A stretch of DNA of 64,000 nucleotides from assembly GCA_032191425.1 (NCBI GenBank), contig CM063446.1, positions 18,332,501 through 18,396,500 of the forward strand. Direction: 5' to 3'. Below the pieces are notes generated by a model, which had not been told where the DNA came from, ran no database searches, and saw only the letters and a program-made list of their open reading frames with translations. The position numbers and the translations under genes are program-made. How positions within the stretch are numbered: the first letter of the stretch is position 1; each line of letters opens with the position of its first letter. This document shows positions 1 to 9,151 of this stretch, one piece after another. Source of the stretch: Lymantria dispar (Eukaryota > Arthropoda > Insecta > Lepidoptera > Erebidae).

Positions 1-1906
1 GGTGGTAGCTGCCCGCATCGAGCGGCACCTCGTCGGCACGGGGCCCGATCTGTCGGACGCCCAGTTTGGGTTTAGGAAGGGTCGTTCGACGATCGCGGCT
101 CTGTTGTGCCTGAGGGCCGTGGCGACTGAGGCCGTCACCGGTGGGGGAGTGCTGTTGGCGGTATCCCTAGACATCGCCAACGCATTCAATAGTCTGCCAT
201 TCAGCTGTATCAGGGAGGCGCTCCGGTATCACGGAGTGCCAGCTTACCTGAGGCGGCTAGTGGCAGACTATTTGGTGGGGCGCAGCGTCCTCTGTACCAA
301 CCGAGCAGGGGACGTTGTGCGAACGCCCATGACGTGCGATGTCCCACAGGGGTCGGTCCTCAGACCCACCCTGTGGAACATCGGCTACGACTGGGCGTTG
401 CGGGGGAGCCTCCCGCCCGGGCTGGGCGTGATTTGTTACGCCGACGACACGCTCGTCACAGCCCGCGGTGGGACGCTAGAAGAGGCGGTAAGCCTGGCGA
501 CCTATGGCACCGAAGAGGTCGTCAGGCGGATCGAGGCGCTGGGGTTGGGGGTCGCCCTGGACAAGACGGAGGCCCTCTTGTTCCATGGGCGCCGTATGAG
601 CCCTCCCATCGGCGTCTCGATCACCGTCCACTCGGTTGACATCAGCATCCGGGCCCATATGAGGTACTTGGGCCTGGTGCTCGACGGGCAATGGTGGTTC
701 CAGGAGCATTTCCGCAGGCTCGTTCCACGGCTCGTCGGCGCGGCGTCCGCCCTATCGTGGCTTATGCCCAACGTGGGCGGACCGAGCGCTACGTGCCGAC
801 GGCTGTACACGGGGGTCATCCGGTCGATGGCCCTGTACGGCGCACCGGTGTGGGCGGGGTCCTTGACCGTCCGACTTAGGGCCCTTCTGTGGCGACCACA
901 GAGGGTCATGGCGGTCAGGGCCATCCGCGGATACCACACGGTGGCGACGGAGGCAGCGTGCCTATTGGCCGGGACTCCCCCGTGGGACCTGGAGGCGGAG
1001 ATGCTCGCCGGATTGTATCGGCGGGTGATGGGGGTGCGAGCGGAGGGCGGTGAGATCTCGTTAAGGAAGCTCACCGCCTGGCGCGTTGAGACCCGCCGAG
1101 ACGTCATTGCCCGTTGGGCAGTCCGGCTGGAAAGGCCTCGGTTCGGGGTGCGAACCGTGGAGGCCTTCCGGCCGGTGCTGATGCAGTGGTTGGAAAGGCG
1201 GCACGGGGTGCTCTCCTTCCGACTAGTGCAGGTGTTGACGGGGCATGGGAGCATCGCCAAATACCTGCACAAGGTCGTAAGGAGGGAGAGTACACCGTCC
1301 TGCCACCACTGCGATTGCGACGAGGACACGGCGCGCCACACGCTCGAGGCCTGCGCGGCTTGGGCAGTGCAGCGCCGTGAACTCGTCGCAATCATCGGTG
1401 CCGACCTGACGCTGCCGGCCACAGCGCTGGTCGACAGCGTCGGGAATTGGGACGTGGTCGTAGCTTTCTGCGAGACAGTGATCTCGCAGAAGGAGGCGGC
1501 GGATCGTCTGCGCGAGGAGCGCAGCCTCGATGAGGAGATCCGCCGCCGGCGACTGGGGCGGCGTAGGCGCAACTATCTGCGGCTCATGCCGCCCTAGCCG
1601 AGGCTGCGGGTGACGTGACCGGGGATTAGTCCGTCACCCGTCGAGAGGCCGACCGCGTGAGGAAAGACCGACGTCCTCCCCGAGGGGGGGACGTCGGTCG
1701 ATGGGAGGGTACCTCACGTAGGGGTATTCCGTCGGGCCGACCACTAACGACAAGTAAACCTGCTCCGGTGGTCGGCCCAATGACGAAGGCGAGGTGGTTT
1801 TCAGGTGGGTTGCGGGCGTTGCGTGCTTAAGCCCCTCTGTCGCCCCGGACGGAGTGGTGCGGAGGCGCACCAACCGCAGCCCACCCACAAAAAAAAAAAA
1901 AAAAAA
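1..1906 (+). mobile_element. R1-clade non-LTR retrotransposon, 3' part (family 1)
   Basis: The window opens inside the reverse-transcriptase ORF of a LINE. After the stop at 1595-1597 comes a GC-rich 3' UTR of about 290 bases and then an 18-base A run (1889-1906), the normal 3' end of a target-primed insertion. The same 3' UTR recurs inverted at 8303-8533 and 50788-50972, so these three form one family. GC content drops sharply at 1907, which marks the boundary. The 5' end lies outside the window, so a target duplication cannot be checked. Confidence 0.93.
2..1597 (+). CDS. R1-clade LINE ORF2 protein, C-terminal 531 residues (RT core, thumb, CCHC)
   Basis: An open frame of 531 codons that enters from the left edge; the first codon is only where the window begins, not a start. 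Visible reverse-transcriptase motifs: QFGFRKGRST (about residues 21-30), the catalytic Asp in LDIANAF (57-62), PQGSVL (115-120) and YADD (146-149). The C-terminal third carries a CX2CX8HX4C knuckle (C434, C437, H446, C451) as in R1-clade ORF2 proteins. The frame is uninterrupted to a TAG after a basic Arg-rich tail, so this part could still be functional. The N-terminal endonuclease is not in view. Clade assignment rests on the motif spacing and the CCHC type; R1, SART, TRAS or Kendo-like subfamilies cannot be separated by eye. Confidence 0.92.
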   Translation: MVAARIERHLVGTGPDLSDAQFGFRKGRSTIAALLCLRAVATEAVTGGGVLLAVSLDIANAFNSLPFSCIREALRYHGVPAYLRRLVADYLVGRSVLCTNRAGDVVRTPMTCDVPQGSVLRPTLWNIGYDWALRGSLPPGLGVICYADDTLVTARGGTLEEAVSLATYGTEEVVRRIEALGLGVALDKTEALLFHGRRMSPPIGVSITVHSVDISIRAHMRYLGLVLDGQWWFQEHFRRLVPRLVGAASALSWLMPNVGGPSATCRRLYTGVIRSMALYGAPVWAGSLTVRLRALLWRPQRVMAVRAIRGYHTVATEAACLLAGTPPWDLEAEMLAGLYRRVMGVRAEGGEISLRKLTAWRVETRRDVIARWAVRLERPRFGVRTVEAFRPVLMQWLERRHGVLSFRLVQVLTGHGSIAKYLHKVVRRESTPSCHHCDCDEDTARHTLEACAAWAVQRRELVAIIGADLTLPATALVDSVGNWDVVVAFCETVISQKEAADRLREERSLDEEIRRRRLGRRRRNYLRLMPP

Positions 1907-3016
1907 CATTAATTTATTAAAAGGCTATTTTACTAAAGTGCAACCTTTTTTTGCTATTGATATTGATCATTATTTCTTATCGAACAGTCTTATGTTTCTT
2001 TGTATAAATATTACATTTTAAATCTTTTTATAACGCTATAGCTTTTGTCTTTTTGATTATTTAAAAGTTTCAATTCTTTCGAAATTATGTACCTATAGAA
2101 GGGAGTATAAAGTTAACGAGATTCTCCAAAGTAATTATAATCTCTTCTATTTAGGTACAGGTAGCGCTACATAAGATTAACATCTATTGTAGTATTATGT
2201 GTAACCAGATAAGTACCTATCACATTAAATGGATTCTAAAATTAATTAGACAAAATTAACTTGTTCAAAGCAAGTCTTTAAATTTTTAAAACATTCTTTA
2301 AACCAGCTATGCTATATATACGTCAATACGTTGATAAATATCTTGGAAAATTAATATTATAAGTAGAATCCATGCCTTTTTTTGTGCTGAAGTGACCGAA
2401 AGCCATTACAATAAAAATATTAAAAACCGCATAAGTAAGAGGCGGAGGTCGTCGGCAGTTCGGTGCAAATGTCGCCTCGGACACTTACATTATTCCATAG
2501 CGGCCATGGGCGATCTCGGGGTTGCTTCCAAGCTAGCCCCTACGCCCATTATCTCGATACTTTAGATAGTCACCGGGACATTCACGGTCGCCGATCGTTC
2601 GCCCAAATGACCCGCCATTTGTCCAAATCCGATTAATCAGATTGTGTTTACGTTGTGTACTCATACTACAAAAATATAATCCCTTCTGGAGTTTAACAAG
2701 GAGATTTGAAGCATAAACTGAGGAGATTTCGTATCTAAGACGTTGAAAAGGATTGCATTTCATCAAAGGATACCATTATAAAGATCTTATAGAAATATAG
2801 AATAGCGCTGTGAGATTTTCAAGAAATTTAATCAAGCTGTGTAGTGCTTCAAAATCAATCTAACGGATTATTTTGCTACATTGGTTATGAATCATATTTA
2901 GGACTTTCAATATAGTAAATATTATATAATAGAATTTTATGAAATAACGACATTACAGCGATTTGGTTAGAATAAACAGCTTCATATATTAACGCATAGA
3001 ATTAAGATACAACATA
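1907..3016. other. AT-rich stretch without genes; GC-rich island near 2430-2640
   Basis: No coding frame worth calling. About 2430-2640 is clearly richer in GC and CpG than its surroundings and matches no repeat that I can recognise in this window. It could be an old repeat or conserved non-coding DNA. Confidence 0.4.
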
Positions 3017-3239
3017 ATTATCATTACAGCTCATATACGTCCCACTGCTAGGCTTGAGTCTCCTCCAAAATAGATGGGAAATTGATCTACTACACAACGC
3101 TAGTCAGACGGGTTGGTGTAGAGTGTTATTCCGAGTTTTAATCTGTTACATAGGTGTTATTGTTATGTATTACACATTAGTCCCCTTAGTTATATTTTAC
3201 GACACCACAATTGTATTCTTACTCTGTCACCTCACGGAA
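3017..3239 (-). repeat. SINE (GATG-tail family), degenerate copy
   Basis: Reads on the - strand from the conserved head (GTGAC.GAGTAAGAATACAAT, at the high-coordinate end) to the tail at 3017-3060, where ATATACGTCCCACTGCTAGG is the reverse complement of the family's 3' segment. Many substitutions make it one of the older copies. Confidence 0.75.
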
Positions 3240-3442
3240 ATAAGTATAAGTCGTAAAGAGTAGCAAGTGTATATTAGTGGATAAGTTATTGAATACGTCA
3301 AAAGGTTAGATTTTATGATCGCCCGGCGCCTGACATCCAACCTTTTTAGTAAATATCTGTAATCTTTACCGTACATAACATTTATTACGCAGTTAAATGT
3401 ATCCAAGCATGGCCTTTCAGATTTTTTGCATTGGTAAAGGCA

Positions 3443-3692
3443 CCTATTACGGAGGTATTTCTCAACATCAAATATACAAAAATAAGCATTTGTAAGTATT
3501 TTTAAAGGTGCAAAAAATGTTATCGTCAAAAGCGGAATTTAAATTTTATGAGTGAGCCGAGTTTATGTTTCTTTTCATGATATTTCTTATTTTACAAAAA
3601 TATTTAAATAGTCGGGTCGATTTTCCCTAATACGGAGGTATGATTTTGGTCAGAGCCTATTACTGCGGTAGACGGCTCCTAATACGGAGGGT
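3443..3692 (+). repeat. Cluster of four copies of the 15-base motif CCTAWTACGGHGGTA
   Basis: Copies on the + strand begin at 3443, 3626, 3656 and 3678, each differing at one to three positions. Six more copies lie at 7266-8110, four of them on the - strand. The motif does not occur in the SINE or LINE consensus seen here. Clustered short motifs in opposite orientation at two ends are typical of subterminal repeats of some DNA transposons, but the element is not identified. Confidence 0.6.
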
Positions 3693-3922
3693 CAGAAATT
3701 ATATTCGTTGAAGTTCCGTACAAATAATATTTATTAAATAATATACATGTGTTAGTAAAGTAAATTGTAAGTTTTTCATTCATTGACCATTGATTTGATT
3801 ACATTGATTTCCTTTTAATGAAATTTACAAATATAGCATAACCGAGCATTCACACACACGTTTTAAAAAGAGTTTTGGGTTATTAAAATAAGATTGATTT
3901 TTCCTTTTACATTCAGTAAAAT

Positions 3923-4002
3923 AAAAAAAAATGAGCCAAGCGAAATCGGTCTGTATAGAAAGATCTTTCCGTACAGACCGATTTCGCTTCGCTCATTTTT
4001 TT
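3923..4002. repeat. Palindrome 1: near-perfect 31-32 bp arms
   Basis: Arms 3924-3955 and 3972-4002 are reverse complements with a single mismatch; the 16-base spacer is itself partly self-complementary around AGATCT. It would extrude as one long hairpin. It abuts two further palindromes. Confidence 0.9.
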
Positions 4003-4060
4003 AGTATTGTATTTTAAAATGAGAATCCCCTAGCATTCTCTCATGTTAAAATACAATACT
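4003..4060. repeat. Palindrome 2: about 22 bp arms
   Basis: Begins directly after palindrome 1. The left arm starts AGTATTGTATTTTAA and the right arm ends with its reverse complement at 4060; the arms differ at one base, and the inner GAGAAT/ATTCTC extends the stem to a short loop. Confidence 0.9.
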
Positions 4061-4105
4061 TTTATTCCTGAATTCCAACGGATTCCGAAGGAATTTAAGA
4101 ATAAA
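4061..4105. repeat. Palindrome 3: 16 bp arms
   Basis: Begins directly after palindrome 2. Arms 4061-4076 and 4090-4105 match at 14 of 16 positions; the centre holds CGGATTCCG, itself a palindrome. A small fourth hairpin (AGTTG/CAACT, 4108-4121) runs into the first bases of the RTE copy. Confidence 0.85.
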
Positions 4106-4116
4106 TAAGTTGTTGT

Positions 4117-4767
4117 CAACTAGTGGGTCTACAAATGAACATGGACAAGACGAAAGTTATGTCTAATGCCCATGTCATTCATGTACCGGTCCTAGTTGGG
4201 CATGCGATTCTCGCAGTTGTGGATCATTATGTTTACCTAGGAAAAGCAGTCCAGTTAAGTAGCTGGGCAGTGTTCGAGCAACTTAAGAGCATCTTCTCGT
4301 CCAATATTCCGCAGTTTCCGAAAACAAAGGTTTATAACCAGCGATGCCTTACGGCACTGAAACGTGGTCTCTAATTGTCGGTCTCATAAAAAAGCTCAAA
4401 GTCGCTCAGCGTGCTATGGAGAGAGCTATGCTCAGTATTTCTCTACGTGATAAAATCCCGAACATGGAAATCCGTAGAAGAACAGGTGTAACCGACGTAG
4501 CCCGCAGAATTAGCACGTTGAAATAGCAATGGGCAGGCCACATCGCTCGTGGAACCGACAATTGTTGGGGCAGAAAGGCTCTTGAGTGGCGACCACGAAT
4601 CGGACGGCGCAGCGTAGGACGACCCTCCACTAGGTAAGCTGACGACATTCTCAAAGTCGCAGAGAACCGTTGGATGTAAGTGGCGCAGGACCGTTCCAGT
4701 GGCATTCTCGTGGGGAGGCCTATGTCCAGCAGTGGATGTCTGTAGGCTGATGGATGGATGGATGGAA
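4117..4767 (+). pseudogene. RTE-clade LINE, 3' fragment of the RT ORF with GATG tail
   Basis: From about 4117 the sequence matches the C-terminal part of the RTE reverse-transcriptase ORF found at 5298-6812 (NMDKTKVMSN, HYVYLG, RAMERAMLSISLRDK, RRRTGVTDVAR). Frameshifts near 4250 and 4350 and a stop after STLK (TAG at 4524-4526) break it. The 3' end reads CCAGCAGTGGATG...CTGATGGATGGATGG, the usual short-repeat end of RTE elements. Heavily 5' truncated and dead. Confidence 0.88.
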
Positions 4768-5275
4768 GTAGTACTTAGTGTATTTTTACATGCGTGTGTT
4801 CACTGATTTTACAGAATTAAAAATACAAGTTTATTTAGGAATCAACTAATTATATTATTTAAAAAATAATGACGAATAACAACAATCATCTAAAAAATGG
4901 GTGCGTGTACTTATGTACGCGCGTGAGAAGTTATACTTCTTTGGCATCATTAAAAAATAGTTTTTAATTGCATGCAAATAATTAATTACAATAAAATAAT
5001 AGAAGGATTGGAAAAGGATAATCAACAAAGTTCAGTTTAATAGTCATCAAATTTAAACTAAAAGAATCTTAGATTGATCTTAGATATCAATAATTAATAT
5101 TAAAAATTGAAAATTAATATATTTATATAATAATATATTTAATATATATATTTCAAATATATATATTTAATATAAATTTATATAATATATAATTAATATA
5201 TATATATATATATAATTATTAAAAACAAAATTTAGAGAATAATAAATATATAAGACATAATTTGTACTAAATATT
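4768..5275. other. AT-rich spacer with AT microsatellite
   Basis: No coding content. 5085-5225 is almost pure A/T with TATA runs. At 4925-4944 the self-complementary AGAAGTTATACTTCT occurs; it returns inverted at 7080-7095. Confidence 0.5.
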
Positions 5276-6812
5276 CATCATCATCATCATCATCATTTCA
5301 GCCTATTGCCGTCCACTGCTGGACGTAGGCCTCCCTCATATTGCGCCACAATGTGCGGTCCTGTGCCGCCTGCATCCAACGACGCCCAGCAACTTTCACT
5401 AGGTCGTCGGTCCACCTAGTGGGGGGGCGTCCTACACTGCGTCGTCCGATGCGTGGTCGCCACTCGAGAACCTTTCTTCCCCAGCGGTTGTCGGTTCGTC
5501 GAGCGATGTGGCCTGCCCATTGCCACTTCAGCGTGCTATGTCGGTTACACCCGTTCTTCTGCGGATTTCTGTATTCCGGATTCTATCTCGCAGAGAAATC
5601 CCGAGCATAGCCCGTTCCATAGCACGCTGAGCGACTTTGAGCCTTGATATGAGGCCTACATTTAGGGACCACGTTTCCGTGCCGTAAGTCATCACTGGTA
5701 ACACACACTGGTCGTAGACCTGTGTTTTCAGACACTGAGGTATGTTGGACGAGAAGATCCTCTTAAGTTTCCCGAACGCTGCCCAACCGAGTTGGATTCG
5801 TCGGCTGATCTCTTTCTCGAAATTGGATCTACCTAACTGGACTGTTTGTCCTAGGTAAACATAGTGATTGACAACTTCGAGAATCGCATTGCCAACTAGG
5901 ACCGGTACAGGAATGACATGGGTATTTGACATGACTTTCGTCTTGTCCATGTTCATTCGTAGACCCACTAGTTGGGATACCCTGCTGAGATCATTGAGCA
6001 TAGTGCCAAGGTCCTCCATGGATTCTGCCATAACGACGATATCGTCTGCGAATCGAAGGTGAGTGATGTATTCGCCGTTAATGTTGATGCCGAGTCCAGT
6101 CCAGTCTAAGAGCTTGAAGACATCTTCCAGTGCAGTGGTGAACAGTTTCGGAGAGATGACATCTCCCTGTCTCACGCCTTTCTGCAACTGGATCGGTTTC
6201 GTACTCTTATCCCGGATACGGACTGACATTTTGGCGTTCCTATACAAACACTTCAGCACTTCGATATAGCGATGGTCGATTTGGCACCGCTGAAGGGACT
6301 GCAGCACCGCCCAAGTTTCGACGGAATCAAAGGCTTTCTCATAGTCCACAAACGCTAAGCACAGGGGCCGATTATACTCCTCGGTCTTTTGTATAATCTG
6401 CCGAAGCGTGAGGATATGGTCTATGGTGCTATAGCCTTTTCGGAAGCCGGCTTGTTCGGGCGGCTGGAAGTCATCGAGCTTGCGCGTGAGTCGATTGGTA
6501 ATGACCCTCGAGAACAACTTATAAACATGGCTCAGGAGTGAGATGGGTCTGTAGTTCTTTAAAAGAGCTTTGTCACCCTTCTTGAAGAACAGCACCACCA
6601 CACTCCTGGTCCACGACTCTGGAACGTCGCCCCCGAGGATAACGGAATTAAATAGCTTCTGAAGGGCTATTAATACCGGCTTGCCGCCCGCCTTCAAAAG
6701 CTCTGCCGTAATTCCGTCATCTCCCGGTGCCTTACCGTTACGTAGTTGTTTGAGAGCCATTCTGATCTTGTACAAGCTGATGTCCGGGATTTCTTCGGTA
6801 TAGTGCCGAGTT
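5276..6812 (-). mobile_element. RTE-clade LINE, 5' truncated, minus orientation
   Basis: A 1.5 kb insertion ending on the - strand in a (ATG)n/GATGAT tail (5276-5297), the signature 3' end of RTE elements, and truncated at about 6812 within the RT domain. It lacks the endonuclease half and any 5' UTR. Confidence 0.9.
5298..6812 (-). pseudogene. RTE-clade reverse transcriptase, truncated and frameshifted
   Basis: The frame is open from about 6812 down to 5528. It shows RT motifs in order: GKAPGDDGI, NYRPISLLS, QAGFRKGYST, FVDYEKAFDSV (motif A), KGVRQGDVISPKLF (motif B) and LRFADDIVV (motif C, catalytic Asp pair). After VTDIAR the frame closes early. Comparison with the copy at 4495-4530 shows that about 13 bases were lost here, shifting the frame; the lost C-terminus (KWQWAGHIARR..., WRPRIGRR..., and a stop at 5298-5300) is readable in the shifted frame. 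RTE proteins carry an N-terminal apurinic-type endonuclease, absent here. The RT core itself looks intact. Confidence 0.9.
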
Positions 6813-6913
6813 AGCTAACTAAATATTATAAGATTCTTAATTTTAAATGTTTATTATTGATTATTTAATATTTTAAAAATAAATTTAATAATAAATTCAA
6901 AAATTGAATTTAA

Positions 6914-7063
6914 GGTTAAGCAGACAGCTTCATACTGTTAATTTTGTGTCACAGATGCGCGCGCATCTTAAAATTTCACTCAATGAGCGGTTAAGCAGAC
7001 AACTTCATACTGTTAATTTTGTGTCACAGATGCGCGCGCATCTTAAAATTTCACTCTCATCAT
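6914..7063. repeat. Tandem duplication, 75-bp unit with GC-rich palindrome
   Basis: Units begin at 6914 and 6989 with GGTTAAGCAGACA and are nearly identical. Each contains AGATGCGCGCGCATCT, a perfect 16-base palindrome. The second unit runs on into a segment ending AAAGAAGTATAACTTC. Confidence 0.85.
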
Positions 7064-8160
7064 TTTTTCATAACGCGCCTAAAGAAGTATAACTTCAAAA
7101 CTTTCAAAAATCAACAACAATGATGCATATCGAGTAAGAATCCACAAAAAAAGATACAAACCTTTTTATTTATTTACAGAACCCTAAAATATGTAATTTT
7201 ATGTTCTATGAATAGGGCCATAATAGGAGATCATAAAACCTAACACAGAGTTACCTCGAAATAACTACCACCGTAATAGGAAAACTACTAGTGTTTTTAA
7301 TAATCATAATTCTGACCCATCAAAATTTCGATACACAAAAGAATGTAAATGCTTAATCAAACGATAACAATTTTTTGACTCAGATGTGTAACACTCAAGT
7401 CAACAGTTATACAGACTAAAAGATTTGATAAATTAAAATACACCTTCCTACTTTTACCCCTTCTAAGAAACCAACATTTTACACTCAACAGTTTTCATAT
7501 TTTACTAGATTTCTAATTAAGAACACATACCACAGAATATGGTTTCTAATTTAAGAGATTAATAATTATTTCAACTAAACTTGGAACTAATTCAATAAGT
7601 TAAGAAATTGAAAGTTATAAACAATTAAACATGTCCAGTATTTTTCCTATTTCGGAGTTATACCACCGTATTATGATTAATCTATAAAATTCGTATCGTA
7701 TTACGGCGGTATTTTATTTCTTATTTTTTGGGTATAAAATGAGTTACAAATATGAAACAAGCTATTTAAATAGTGGGTGTAATAGTAGGAAAATGCTATA
7801 CATAACACAAACAAACTTGAACGGCTTATTAATATGAAAAATTTAGTTTATAAATATTAGTATACTTACTTTTGTTGTTCCACGTTTGTATGGAAACCCC
7901 TCTTACATCGATGCCGTTACACAGATTGATTGATCTTGTTGTGTTGTTTATGTGCTATACTTGCAAACGTCAGTTAAGTCATGAAGTTATAATAGATTTA
8001 GAATAAATAGTTTACGTTTTGGTGTACTTAAACTGAATAAAACAGGAGTAATACTCGAAAATAGAAATACCACCGTAATAGGAAACGATTTTGACTACCG
8101 CCGTATTAGGAGCTTTTACCTTAATAGATATTAGAGATTCTCCTTTTTATTTATCTTTTT
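7064..8160. repeat. AT-rich region with six more copies of the CCTAWTACGGHGGTA motif
   Basis: Copies at 7266-7280 (-), 7646-7660 (+), 7661-7675 (-), 7697-7711 (+), 8068-8082 (-) and 8096-8110 (-). The pair at 7646-7675 lies head to head with no gap. No gene is visible in this kilobase. Confidence 0.55.
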
Positions 8161-8196
8161 CGTGTGGTGATGGAGTAGTAAGAATACAATTCATTA
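8161..8196 (+). repeat. SINE head fragment
   Basis: CGTGTGGTGATGGAG plus AAGAATACAATTCA is the 5' head of the GATG-tail SINE; the rest is missing. Confidence 0.55.
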
Positions 8197-8215
8197 CTGA
8201 TTAGGTTCTTGTCAG

Positions 8216-8282
8216 TCAACATCATCATTATCAAAGTTCATATGTATCCCATTGCTAGGCATGTTGATTAGACTTGTTAGTA
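8216..8282 (-). repeat. SINE copy, 3' part, split by the R1-clade insertion
   Basis: Tail half of a minus-oriented SINE. It ends in AGACTTGTTAGTA (8270-8282); the same 13 bases recur at 13671-13683, where the SINE resumes. The SINE was therefore in place before the LINE landed. Confidence 0.85.
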
Positions 8283-8535
8283 ATTTTTTTTTTTTTTTTT
8301 TTATGGGTGGGCTATGGTAAGCGCACGCGCGGTCATGTCCGTCCGGGGCGATGAAAGGACGGCGCGCGGGCCCATAACCCACCCGTACCCACGTCACCTC
8401 GTTGTTGGGCCGACCACCAGAGCAGATGTGACTTGTCGTCAGTGATCGGCCCGACGGAATACCCTTTCGGGTATCCTCACCTCTCGACGTCGGTCGCCGT
8501 CGCGCGGTCAGCACTCTCCGCGGGTGACGGCGGGT

Positions 8536-9149
8536 GACGGTGCCTCCTGGCCGGAACTCCCCCGTGGGACCTGGAGGCGGAGATGCTCGCCGACATTTAT
8601 CGGCGGGTGTCGGAGACGCGCGCCCGCGGCGGTATGGTCTCCTTGCAGGAGATCACCGCCTGGCGGGTCGACGCTCGCCGAGGAGTCATTGCCCGTTGGG
8701 CAGTCCGGCTGGAGAGTCCTCGGTACGGTGTCAGGACCGTCGAGGCCTTCCGGCCGGTGCTGATGGAGTGGTTGGAGCGGACGCACGGGGTGCTTTCTTT
8801 CCGACTGGTGCAGGTGCTGACGGGGCACGGGTGTTTTGGGAAGTACCTGCACAAGATTGTCAGGAGGGAGAGCACACCGTCCTGCCACCACTGCAGTTGC
8901 GACGAGGACACGGCGCAGCACACGCTCGAGGAGTGTGCTGCGTGGGAGGGGGAGCGCCGTGAACTCGTCGCGATTATCGGTGCCGACCTGGCGCTGCCGA
9001 CCATCGCCAGGGAGATGCTCGACAGCGTTAGGAACTGGGACGCGGTCGCCGCCTTCTGTGAGGCCGTAATCTCACGGAAGGAGGCGGCGGATCGTGTGCG
9101 AGTAGAGCTCCTATTCGGCGACACGTTCCGCCGCCGGCGACTGGGGCGA
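8536..9149 (+). pseudogene. Inverted ORF2 C-terminal block of the R1-clade LINE
   Basis: Reads from AGTPPWDLEAEMLAD to FRRRRLGR, matching residues about 323-522 of the ORF2 fragment at 2-1597, but on the strand opposite to the rest of its element. It keeps the CCHC knuckle (CHHCSCDEDTAQHTLEEC). The frame stays open across the junction into unrelated reading of the minus-strand ORF2, giving a meaningless fusion. Confidence 0.88.
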
Positions 9150-9151
9150 TC

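Noticed and set aside
502..1572. Long open frames on the opposite strand of the R1-clade ORF2 (also 12028-13032 opposite ORF1)
   Set aside because: GC-rich coding DNA often leaves antisense frames open; no domains, and the sense frames show RT motifs or zinc knuckles.
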